Shown here piece by piece: positions 57,501 through 64,000 of a DNA stretch of 64,000 nucleotides. Below the pieces are notes generated by a model. The model was given only the letters and a program-made list of their open reading frames with translations, had not been told where the DNA came from and searched no databases. The stretch comes from Vibrio echinoideorum (lineage in GTDB: Bacteria; Pseudomonadota; Gammaproteobacteria; Enterobacterales; Vibrionaceae): assembly GCF_024347455.1 (NCBI RefSeq), contig NZ_AP025483.1, positions 1,364,001-1,428,000 on the forward strand. The letters run 5' to 3'. The stretch's first letter is position 1, and each line of letters starts with the position of its first letter. The translations under genes were made by a program, and so were the position numbers.

Positions 57501-60500
57501 AAGTGATGGTTAATGACTCTCTCACTATTGAAGAGCCAACTGTTGCAGATTTAGCTGCAGGTACGCCGACGACAGCTACCGTTAATGTACTTGATGAAGA
57601 AGGTGCTGATGGTACGACGATAACTCAGTTTACTTACGATGGTGGGGCGGTATTAACGCTTGACCAAAACGATACGGGTGAGCAGAAGTTTGTGGTAGCT
57701 GACGGTTCATTGTTTATCACTCTTCAAGGTGAAGTGCGCTTCGAACCTAATCGTAATTTAGACCACACGACCAGCGAAAATATCGTGAAGTCTATAGTCG
57801 TCACTTCTAGCGATTCTGATAACGATATTGTGTCCTCAACCGTCACGCTGACCATTACCGATGGTGATATCCCAACCATTGATGCGGTGCCAAGTGTTAC
57901 TCTTTCTGAAACTAATTTGAATGATGGTTCTGCGCCAAGTGGCAGCGCAGTAAGTCAGACCGAGACGATTACTTACACGAATCAGAGTGATGATGTGACG
58001 GGTTTCCGCATTGAGCCTACAGAGTTTAATACTGGCGGCACGTTGAAATCGAATGGGTTAGTGGTTGAGCTGAAAGCCGACCCAACCACACCGGGCGGAT
58101 ACATTGGTTACGTTACTGATGGCTCGAACGTTGAAACTAACGTGTTTACGATTAGCTTCTCAGATACTAACTTGGGCCAATACACATTCACCTTGCTTGA
58201 AGCGTTAGACCATGCTGATGGCTTGTTGAATAACAACTTGAACTTTGATCTTCCTGTTTACGCTGTCGATAGCGATAGCGATGGCGATGATTCTTTGGTT
58301 TCTCAATTGAGTGTAACCATCGGTGATGATGTTCAAATTGTGCAGGACGGTACCTTAGATATTACTGAGCCCAACCTTGCAGATGGCACGGTGAGCACCA
58401 ATACCATTGATGTGATGCCAGAGCAAAGTGCCGATGGGGCGACGATCACTCAGTTCACGTATGACGGGCAAGTTCGCACTCTGGATCAAACTGACAATGG
58501 TGAGCAGCAATTTAGCTTCACTGAAGGTGAGTTGTTCATCACTCTTGAAGGTGAAGTACGTTTCGAACCCAATCGTAATCTAGACCACACGGCTAGCGAA
58601 GGCATAGTGAAGTCGATAGTGGTGACCTCAAGCGATTCAGACAATGACGTATTGACTTCAACAGTAACTCTCACCATTACGGATGGTGATATTCCAACTA
58701 TTGATGCGGTGCCAAGCGTTACGCTTTCAGAAACCAATCTCGTTGATGGGTCTTCACCAAGCGGCAGTGCAGTAAGTCAGACTGAGACAATTACATTCAC
58801 TAATCAAAGTGATGATGTGACTAACTTCCGCATTGAGCCAACTGAGTTCAATACTGGCGGCACGTTGAAATCGAATGGTTTTGCGGTCGAGATAAAAGAA
58901 GACTCTGCTAATCCGGGTACCTACATCGGTTTTATTACCAATGGCTCGGGCACTGAAGTTCCTGTCTTCACCATTAGCTTCTCGGCAACGACGCTAGGTG
59001 AATACACCTTTACTCTAATTGAAGCGCTAGACCATACAGATGGCCTAGCTAATAACGATCTGAGCTTTGATCTACCCGTTTATGCGGTAGACAGCGATAG
59101 CGATGATTCACTTGTGTCTCAACTTAACGTGACCATTGGTGATGATGTCCAAATCATGCAAGACGGTACGTTAGATATCGTTGAGCCAACTGTCGCAGGT
59201 TTGGCTGCTGGCACTGTAACGACTAACACAATTGATGTGATGCCAAACCAAAGTGCCGATGGTGCGACGATCACTCAGTTCACTTATGACGGTCAGTTAC
59301 GAACACTTGACCAAAATGATACCGGCGAACAGCAATTCAGCTTCACGGAAGGTGAACTGTTTATCACCCTTGAAGGTGAAGTGCGCTTTGAGCCGAACCG
59401 CGATCTAGACCACTCAGTTGATGAAGACATCGTGAAGTCGATAGTAGTAACTTCAAGTGACTTCGATAACGATCCGGTGACTTCAACCGTTACGCTAACC
59501 ATTACCGATGGTGACATTCCAACCATCGATGCGGTGCCAAGTGTTACGCTCTCAGAAACAAACTTAGCGGATGGTTCGGCTCCAAGCGCCGGCGCGGTAA
59601 GCTCAACACAGACGATTACTTTCACCATCCAAAGTGATGATGTGGTTCGCTTCCGTGTGGAACCAACCGAGTTCAATACTAATGATGCACTCAAATCGAA
59701 CGGCTTAGCGGTTGAGCTGCGTGAAGACCCGATGGGGTCGGGTGACTACATTGGCTTTACGACCAGTGCGACGAATGTAGAAACTACGGTATTTACGCTG
59801 AGTTTCTCTAGCACCACCCTAGGTGAATACACCTTCACTTTACTTGAAGCGTTGGACCACCAAGATGCTCGAGGTAACAACGACCTCAGCTTTGATCTAC
59901 CTGTTTATGCGGTTGATAGTGATGGCGATGACTCGTTGGTTTCTCAGCTTGGCGTGACCATTGGTGATGACGTACAACTGATGCAAGACGGTGCGCTCAA
60001 TATTACTGAGCCGACAGTCGCCGATTTAGCCGCCGTCACACCACCGACAGTCGCCGATTTAGCCGCCGTCACACCACCGACAACTGCTATTTTCGATGCG
60101 ATGCCAAATCAAAGTGCGGATGGCGCGACGATCACTCAGTTCACTTATGATGGCCAACTTCGAACGCTTGACCAAAATGACAATGGTGAGCAGCAGTTTA
60201 GCTTCACGGAAGGTGAACTGTTCATCACTCTTCAAGGTGACGTTCGTTTCGAACCTAATCGTAATCTAAACCACACGCTAAGCGAAGACATCGTGAAATC
60301 GATCGTGGTGACGTCTAGTGATTCTGATAACGATGTGCTGACCTCAACGGTCACGTTGACCATTACCGATGGTGATATCCCTACCATTGATGCGGTGCCA
60401 AGCGTTACTCTTTCTGAAACTAATTTGAATGACGGCTCTGCACCAAGTGGCAGCGCGGTTAGTTCAACTCAAACCATTACCTTTACTAATCAAAGTGATG

Positions 60501-63500
60501 ATGTAACAAGCTTCCGTATTGAACCGACTGAATTTAATGTTGGTGGCGCTCTCACATCAAACGGATTGGCAGTCGAGTTAAAAGCCGACCCAACCACACC
60601 GGGCGGGTACATTGGTTACGTTACTGATGGCTCGAACGTTGAAACCAACGTGTTCACGATTAGCTTCTCAGATACTAACTTAGGCCAATACACATTCATC
60701 TTGCTTGAAGCGTTAGACCATGCTGATGGCTTATTGAATAATAACTTGAACTTTGATCTTCCTGTTTACGCTGTCGATAGCGATGGCGATGATTCTTTGG
60801 TTTCTCAATTGAGTGTAACCATCGGTGATGATGTTCAAATCGTGCAAGATGGTACGTTAGATATTACTGAGCCCAACCTTGCAGATGGCACGGTGAGCAC
60901 CAATACCATTGATGTGATGCCAAATCAGAGTGCCGATGGGGCGACGATCACTCAGTTCACGTATGACGGGCAAGTTCGCACTCTGGATCAAACTGACAAT
61001 GGTGAGCAGCAATTTAGCTTCACGGAAGGTGAGTTGTTCATCACTCTTGAAGGTGAGGTACGCTTTGAGCCCAACCGTAATCTAGACCACACGGCTAGCG
61101 AAAACATCGTGAAGTCGATAGTGGTGACCTCAAGCGATTCAGACAATGACGTATTGACTTCAACAGTAACTCTCACCATTACGGATGGTGATATTCCAAC
61201 TATTGATGCGGTGCCAAGCGTTACGCTTTCAGAAACCAATCTTACGGATGGGTCAGCTCCGAGTGGCAGCGCAGTAAGCCAAACTGAGACGATTACTTTC
61301 ACTAATCAAAGTGATGATGTGACTAACTTCCGCATTGAGCCAACTGAGTTCAATACTGGCGGCACGTTGAAATCGAATGGTTTTGCGGTCGAGATAAAAG
61401 AAGACTCTGCTAATCCGGGTACCTACATTGGTTTTATTACCAATGGCTCGGGCACTGAAGTGCCTGTCTTCACCATTAGCTTCTCGGCAACGACGCTGGG
61501 TGAATACACTTTTACTCTAATTGAAGCGCTAGACCATGTGGATGGTCTTGTGAACAATGACTTGAGCTTTGATCTACCCGTTTATGCGGTAGACAGCGAT
61601 AGCGATGATTCACTGGTGTCTCAACTTAACGTGACTATCGGTGATGATGTCCAAATCATGCAAGACGGTACGTTAGATATCATCGAGCCAAACCTTGCTG
61701 ACGGAACAATCACAACCAATACCATTGATGTGATGCCAAATCAGAGTGCCGATGGTGCGACGATCACTGAATTCTCTTTTGGCGGTATTGTCAAAACACT
61801 CGATCAAAGCATCGTAGGCGAGCAGCAGTTCAGCTTCACCGAAGGTGAGTTATTTATCACTCTTCAAGGCCAAGTGCGCTTTGAACCTAATCGTGACCTT
61901 GACCATACGACCAACGAAGATATCGTGAAGTCGATAGTGGTAACTTCAAGTGATTTCGATAACGATCCGGTGGCCTCAACCGTTACGCTAACCATTACAG
62001 ATGGTGATATTCCAACCATCGATGCAGTGCCAAGTGTTACGCTCTCAGAAACAAACTTAGCGGATGGTTCTGCACCAAGTGCCGGCGCGGTAAGCTCAAC
62101 ACAGACGATTACTTTCACCAACCAAAGTGACGATGTGGTTCGTTTCCGCCTAGAACCAACCGAGTTCAATACCAACGATGCACTTAAATCGAATGGCTTA
62201 GCGGTCGAACTGCGTGAAGATCCTCAAGGTTCTGGTCAGTACATCGGTTTTACTACCAGTTCGTCTAATGTAGAGACAACGGTATTTACACTGGACTTCA
62301 ACGCCGCAACCTTAGGCGAATACACCTTTACTTTAATCGAAGCTCTGGATCATCAAGACGCGCGTGGCAACAACGATTTAAGCTTTGATCTGCCAGTGTA
62401 TGCGGTTGATAGTGATGGCGATGACTCGTTAGTTTCTCAGCTTGGCGTGACCATTGGTGATGACGTACAACTGATGCAAGGCGGTACAATAACTAGTCGT
62501 GAGCCCGCTGCGAGTGTAGAAACGTCGAATGTTATTGATGTGATGCCGAAACAAAGCGCTGATGGGGCGAAAGTTACCTCATTCGTTTTTGAGGGGAACA
62601 GCGCAGAAAACCTCAATCAAAATGTTAATGGTGAACAAGAGTTTGTCTTCACTGAGGGTTCAGTATTTATTACGACGGAAGGTGAGATACGTTTCGAACC
62701 AGTACGTAATCAAAATCATGCTGGGGGTGATATTACCAAGTCTATTGAGGTGACGTCTGTTGACCTCGATGGCGATATTGTCTCATCGACTGTGACGCTG
62801 AAGATTATCGATGGTGACCTTCCTACAATCGACCTTGTTCCCGGAATTACGTTATCTGAAGTGGATCTGGCTGATGGCTCTGTGCCAACGGGCAACCCAG
62901 TAACGATGACACAAACCATTACTTACACAGTGGGTAGTGACGACGTAAGCCATTTCAGAATTGACCCTACGCAGTTCAATATTTCAGGAGCTTTGAAATC
63001 GAATGGTCTTGATGTTCAGATAAAAGAGCAACCAGCAGATTCCGGTAATTACATTGGTTTCGTGAAAGACGGTTCTAACGTAGAAACCAACGTCTTCACG
63101 ATCAGCTTCTCGACGAGCAATTTAGGGCAATATACGTTCACACTGCTTGAGGCATTAGATCATGTAGATGGATTACAAAACAATATACTAAGCTTCGATG
63201 TCCCTGTTTTGGCGGTTGATGCGGATGGTGATGATTCAGCAATGTCGCCTATGACGGTTGCGATCACCGATGACGTACAAGGTGTTCAAGATGGTACCTT
63301 GAGTATCACTGAGCCTTCATTAGCTGATTTGACATCGGGTACGCGACCTACGACGCCAATCATTGATGTTATGCCAACACAGAGTGCTGATGGCGCGAAA
63401 GTGACACAGTTTACTTACGATGGTGGCACAGCTGTTACGCTAGACCCAAGCATCGCCACAGAACAGGTCTTTACCGTAACCGATGGCTTATTGTATATCA

Positions 63501-64000
63501 CCATTGAAGGGGAGGTTCGTTTTGAACCGAGCCGAGATCTTGACCATTCATCCGGCGATATCGTAAGAACGATTGTCGTCACCACCAGTGATTTTGATAA
63601 CGATACAGATACTGCGGATGTCACTTTGACGATCAAAGACGGTATCGATCCAGTTATTAACGTGGTTCCAGATGTTAACTTATCGGAAGTCAACCTAGCG
63701 GATGGCTCGATGCCAAGTGGTTCTGCGGTAAGTTCGACTCACACAATCACTTATACCGAAGGAAGTGATGATTTTAGTCACTTTAGAATTGCTACCAACG
63801 AATTCAATCCTGGCGACCTGCTGAAATCAAGTGGTCTTGTCGTTCAACTTAAAGAAGATCCGGCTTCAGCAGGTGATTACATCGGTTTTACTGATGATGG
63901 CGCGGGCAACGTCACTGACGTATTCACAATTCGCTTTGATAGTGTCAACAAAGGTGAGTTTACTTTTACCTTGATTGAGGCGCTTGATCATCTTAATGGT
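51521..64000 (+). CDS. Giant repetitive adhesin with LapA-type retention module, 5' part
   Basis: The frame is open from ATG 51521 (CGGGGGA upstream) to the window edge: 4,160 codons with no stop seen, and anchors in 13 repeats all lie in the same frame. Residues 1-115 form a retention module (VSGDVVVVKPDGSARKISVGD). ATAAGGG at residues 121-127 matches the TAAG di-alanine site cut by LapG. Residues about 140-460 are a Ser/Thr-rich, diverged region. From about residue 465, repeats of about 272-276 residues begin. Each has one half with SDDVxxFRIEPTEFN...LPVYAVDSDGDDSLVSQL and one half with ADGATITQFTYDG...RFEPNR...TLTITDGDIPTID. The Asp-rich turns suggest calcium binding, as in T1SS-143/cadherin-like repeats. 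Type I secretion and cell-surface retention are expected. The C-terminal RTX signal lies beyond the window. Confidence 0.88.
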   Translation, partial: MDIEVSRQAAVVEAVSGDVVVVKPDGSARKISVGDIIRENEIVITSNGSEVVLGVQNDAISVGENCVGCVDENSAWAEAPIAGEVNFDSDQADAGTFTDDDLAAIQDAILGGADPTQILEATAAGGGLGSANAGFVTIDYNYTQTQPTTFFETSGLDYEVIEEPREEFRSITRSSGGQSISEVLTEGSISDNTYPQSITSTETIIAGSLALASDSFVPEASSLASLLSELNSDITSSGQPVTFTYDLASNSIVGVQGTDEVLRIDIDAVSVGNNLELSLTTTISQPVDHLPSVGGGQVSYTGDQIDIAFDIQGEDSAGNPLATPVNAQVSVFDGIDPSVESVNITNVETSSTAIEGTFSNIGSDNLQSTVFDASALEQFDGLLSDNQNTLARLSDDGTTITLSIQGRGEVVLTISLDTDGTYKFEQSNPIEQVGTDSLTFALPITITDFDQDVVTNTINIAITDGDSPVIINVDSIDVDEAGIVGGSQEGTAPVSGSGSITADIFESDIIDHYELEPAEFNTGGSLVSNGEAVLLELISETNGVRTYEGYVEVNGSRITVFDVKVDSPSLGSYEFTLYEDLSHQGAEDALLTFALPIYAVDADGDRSALSGGSNTPEAAEILVNVTDDVVELVDKVESVTEPTLAGDTVVSYNLFNFEGADGSTIQSFNYNGVDYLLDQSLLPDADQTFSFTEGVVTISLNGEFSFEVARDIDHSSSETIVKQFSFLAEDGDGDTDTSTLELSITDGQDPIIGLIPPVTLSETNLADGSAPSGSTVSATETITFTAGSDDVASFRIEPTEFNVGGVLKSNGFAVEIKEDSANPGTYIGFITNGSGTEVPVFTISFSATTLGGYTFTLIEALDHTDGLANNDLSFDLPVYAVDSDGDDSLVSQLNVTIGDDVQIMQDGTLDIIEPNLVDGTITTNTIDVMPNQSADGATITQFTYDGQLRTLDQNDTGEQQFSFTEGELFITLEGEVRFEPNRNLDHTTSEDIVKSIVVTSSDFDNDPVTSTVTLTITDGDIPTIDSVQSVVLEEADLTDGSSPSGSAVSQTQTITFTNQSDDVVRFRIEPTEFNTNDALKSNGLAVELREDPMGSGDYIGFTTSATNVETTVFTLSFSSTTLGEYTFTLLEALDHQDARGNNDLSFDLPVYAVDSDGDDSLVSQLGVTIGDDVQLMQDGALNITEPTVADLAAVTPPTTAIFDAMPNQSADGATITQFTYDGQLRTLDQNDNGEQQFSFTEGELFITLQGDVRFEPNRNLDHTLSEDIVKSIVVTSSDSDNDVLTSTVTLTITDGDIPTIDNVPTVNLSETNLSDGSAPSGSAVSSTQTITFTNQSDDVTSFRIEPTEFNVGGALTSNGLAVELKADPTTPGGYIGYVTDGSNVETNVFTISFSDTNLGQYTFTLLEALDHADGLLNNNLNFDLPVYAVDSDGDDSLVSQLNVTIGDDVQIVQGGALDITEPNLADGTVSTNTIDVMPNQSADGATITQFTYDGQVRTLDQTDNGEQQFSFTEGELFITLEGEVRFEPNRNLDHTVNEDIVKSIVVTSSDSDNDVLTSTVTLTITDGDIPTIDAVPSVTLSETNLSDGSAPSGSAVSQTETITFTNQSDDVASFRIEPTEFNVGGALKSNGFAVEIKEDSANPGTYIGFITNGSGTEVPVFTISFSATTLGEYTFTLIEALDHTDGLANNDLSFDLPAYAVDTDGDDSLVSQLNVTIGDDVQIMQDGTLDIIEPNLVDGTITTNTIDVMPNQSADGATITQFTYDGVVNTLDQSISGEQQFSFTEGELFITLEGEVRFEPNRDLDHSVSEDIVKSIVVTSNDFDNDPVTSTITLTITDGDNPTIDAVPSVSLEEANLADGSTPTGSAVSQTETITFTNQSDDVEIFRLETSEFNTNNALKSDGLIIEIREEPTDSGNYIGFTTDISNVETTVFTLEFSSTTLGEYTFTLLEAIDHTPIQGNNDLTFNLPVYAVDSDGDDSLMSLLAVTITDDIQVMVNDSLTIEEPTVADLAAGTPTTATVNVLDEEGADGTTITQFTYDGGAVLTLDQNDTGEQKFVVADGSLFITLQGEVRFEPNRNLDHTTSENIVKSIVVTSSDSDNDIVSSTVTLTITDGDIPTIDAVPSVTLSETNLNDGSAPSGSAVSQTETITYTNQSDDVTGFRIEPTEFNTGGTLKSNGLVVELKADPTTPGGYIGYVTDGSNVETNVFTISFSDTNLGQYTFTLLEALDHADGLLNNNLNFDLPVYAVDSDSDGDDSLVSQLSVTIGDDVQIVQDGTLDITEPNLADGTVSTNTIDVMPEQSADGATITQFTYDGQVRTLDQTDNGEQQFSFTEGELFITLEGEVRFEPNRNLDHTASEGIVKSIVVTSSDSDNDVLTSTVTLTITDGDIPTIDAVPSVTLSETNLVDGSSPSGSAVSQTETITFTNQSDDVTNFRIEPTEFNTGGTLKSNGFAVEIKEDSANPGTYIGFITNGSGTEVPVFTISFSATTLGEYTFTLIEALDHTDGLANNDLSFDLPVYAVDSDSDDSLVSQLNVTIGDDVQIMQDGTLDIVEPTVAGLAAGTVTTNTIDVMPNQSADGATITQFTYDGQLRTLDQNDTGEQQFSFTEGELFITLEGEVRFEPNRDLDHSVDEDIVKSIVVTSSDFDNDPVTSTVTLTITDGDIPTIDAVPSVTLSETNLADGSAPSAGAVSSTQTITFTIQSDDVVRFRVEPTEFNTNDALKSNGLAVELREDPMGSGDYIGFTTSATNVETTVFTLSFSSTTLGEYTFTLLEALDHQDARGNNDLSFDLPVYAVDSDGDDSLVSQLGVTIGDDVQLMQDGALNITEPTVADLAAVTPPTVADLAAVTPPTTAIFDAMPNQSADGATITQFTYDGQLRTLDQNDNGEQQFSFTEGELFITLQGDVRFEPNRNLNHTLSEDIVKSIVVTSSDSDNDVLTSTVTLTITDGDIPTIDAVPSVTLSETNLNDGSAPSGSAVSSTQTITFTNQSDDVTSFRIEPTEFNVGGALTSNGLAVELKADPTTPGGYIGYVTDGSNVETNVFTISFSDTNLGQYTFILLEALDHADGLLNNNLNFDLPVYAVDSDGDDSLVSQLSVTIGDDVQIVQDGTLDITEPNLADGTVSTNTIDVMPNQSADGATITQFTYDGQVRTLDQTDNGEQQFSFTEGELFITLEGEVRFEPNRNLDHTASENIVKSIVVTSSDSDNDVLTSTVTLTITDGDIPTIDAVPSVTLSETNLTDGSAPSGSAVSQTETITFTNQSDDVTNFRIEPTEFNTGGTLKSNGFAVEIKEDSANPGTYIGFITNGSGTEVPVFTISFSATTLGEYTFTLIEALDHVDGLVNNDLSFDLPVYAVDSDSDDSLVSQLNVTIGDDVQIMQDGTLDIIEPNLADGTITTNTIDVMPNQSADGATITEFSFGGIVKTLDQSIVGEQQFSFTEGELFITLQGQVRFEPNRDLDHTTNEDIVKSIVVTSSDFDNDPVASTVTLTITDGDIPTIDAVPSVTLSETNLADGSAPSAGAVSSTQTITFTNQSDDVVRFRLEPTEFNTNDALKSNGLAVELREDPQGSGQYIGFTTSSSNVETTVFTLDFNAATLGEYTFTLIEALDHQDARGNNDLSFDLPVYAVDSDGDDSLVSQLGVTIGDDVQLMQGGTITSREPAASVETSNVIDVMPKQSADGAKVTSFVFEGNSAENLNQNVNGEQEFVFTEGSVFITTEGEIRFEPVRNQNHAGGDITKSIEVTSVDLDGDIVSSTVTLKIIDGDLPTIDLVPGITLSEVDLADGSVPTGNPVTMTQTITYTVGSDDVSHFRIDPTQFNISGALKSNGLDVQIKEQPADSGNYIGFVKDGSNVETNVFTISFSTSNLGQYTFTLLEALDHVDGLQNNILSFDVPVLAVDADGDDSAMSPMTVAITDDVQGVQDGTLSITEPSLADLTSGTRPTTPIIDVMPTQSADGAKVTQFTYDGGTAVTLDPSIATEQVFTVTDGLLYITIEGEVRFEPSRDLDHSSGDIVRTIVVTTSDFDNDTDTADVTLTIKDGIDPVINVVPDVNLSEVNLADGSMPSGSAVSSTHTITYTEGSDDFSHFRIATNEFNPGDLLKSSGLVVQLKEDPASAGDYIGFTDDGAGNVTDVFTIRFDSVNKGEFTFTLIEALDHLNG
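51884..51895 (+). other. Codons of the TAAG (LapG-type) cleavage motif
   Basis: ACG GCT GCT GGT encodes Thr122-Ala123-Ala124-Gly125. The predicted cut is between the two Ala. The position, about 120 residues from the N-terminus, is close to that in Pseudomonas LapA. Confidence 0.7.
53512..55977 (+). repeat. Higher-order repeat 1 (X-Y-Z trimer)
   Basis: Phased on the codons for ATITQF (arbitrary anchor). Monomer X ends at anchor 54334, Y at 55162, Z at 55978. X carries EIKEDSANPGTYIGF, Y carries ELREDPMGSGDYIGF and Z carries ELKADPTTPGGYIGY. Length 2,466 bp. Confidence 0.85.
55978..58443 (+). repeat. Higher-order repeat 2 (X-Y-Z trimer)
   Basis: X ends at anchor 56794, a diverged Y (EIREEPTDSGNYIGF) at 57619, Z at 58444. 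Length 2,466 bp. Z here has two extra residues (DSDSDGDDS). Confidence 0.85.
58444..60945 (+). repeat. Higher-order repeat 3 (X-Y-Z trimer)
   Basis: X ends at anchor 59269, Y at 60130, Z at 60946. Length 2,502 bp, including a 33-bp internal duplication. Y is almost identical to Y of the first trimer. Confidence 0.85.
60011..60076 (+). repeat. 33-bp in-frame tandem duplication
   Basis: Two exact 33-bp copies (60011-60043, 60044-60076) encode PTVADLAAVTP twice. The otherwise identical Y monomer of the first trimer (near 55078) has one copy. Confidence 0.9.
60946..63399 (+). repeat. Higher-order repeat 4 (X-Y-Z trimer, more diverged)
   Basis: X ends at anchor 61762, Y (ELREDPQGSGQYIGF) at 62572, Z (QIKEQPADSGNYIGF) at 63400. 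Length 2,454 bp. Its right part diverges from the other trimers, and a further diverged monomer follows to the window edge. Confidence 0.8.

Noticed and set aside
60130..60946. A possible frameshift between repeat copies in the adhesin.
   Set aside because: Aligning 60130-60946 with 55162-55978 in 60-base steps gave equal offsets throughout (816 bases), and all 13 anchors are in the same frame as the ATG at 51521.

Overview
This window looks like a chromosomal segment of a marine Vibrio, most likely of the Splendidus clade. The evidence is the gene content: a close homologue of the V. cholerae dicarboxylate transporter VcINDY, a GlyGly-CTERM trypsin-like protease, the 367-residue PurC type, a complete hut operon, small DUF families common in vibrios (DUF2797, DUF3334, DUF3581, DUF3187), and an AUU-started infC in a thrS-infC-rpmI-rplT cluster. 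From memory, malic enzyme, purC and hut are on chromosome 1 of V. cholerae, while thrS-infC-rpmI-rplT and speA are on its chromosome 2. The replicon therefore cannot be assigned with certainty.

Layout. 1-8 kb: end of a 2OG-Fe dioxygenase gene overlapping a class V PLP enzyme, a PfpI-family protein divergent from a LysR regulator, a PAS-PAS-GGDEF protein, a DUF2797 protein, and a membrane GGDEF gene broken by an in-frame TAA. 8-18 kb: GlpM-like protein, VcINDY-type transporter, SanA-like protein, malic enzyme, HrpB-like helicase, purC, and a SulA-like SOS inhibitor under a LexA box. 18-28 kb: small zinc-binding protein, Sel1/J-domain protein, OmpA-like lipoprotein, DUF2786 and DUF3334 proteins, YdiJ-type FAD/Fe-S dehydrogenase, a membrane methyltransferase, and a secreted serine protease. 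28-36 kb: DUF3581, then hutH-hutU-hutG-hutI-hutC with two HutC-type operators, then a Spo0M-like protein. 36-41 kb: an outer-membrane-like DUF3187 protein and the translation cluster thrS-infC-rpmI-rplT with its leader RNAs. 41-51 kb: YqfB, an LRR-kinase, an ABC-F ATPase, a TetR/aldehyde dehydrogenase pair, and speA-speB.

From 51,521 to the end of the window runs one open frame of 4,160 codons with no stop seen. It starts a giant surface adhesin. The N-terminus is a retention module with a TAAG di-alanine site of the kind cut by LapG proteases. This is followed by roughly 272-276-residue tandem repeats. The repeats come in three kinds in strict order X-Y-Z, X-Y-Z, X-Y-Z, X-Y-Z, so the gene has a higher-order repeat of about 2.45-2.50 kb. 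The two diguanylate-cyclase-type genes at the other end of the window belong to the second messenger that controls such adhesins in Pseudomonas; any functional link here is inference.

A second theme is short tandem repeats (periods of 5 to 18 bp, 2 to 6 copies) in at least a dozen intergenic gaps, often between a stop codon and a terminator. I found no rRNA, tRNA, insertion sequence, prophage, CRISPR array or recognisable defence system.
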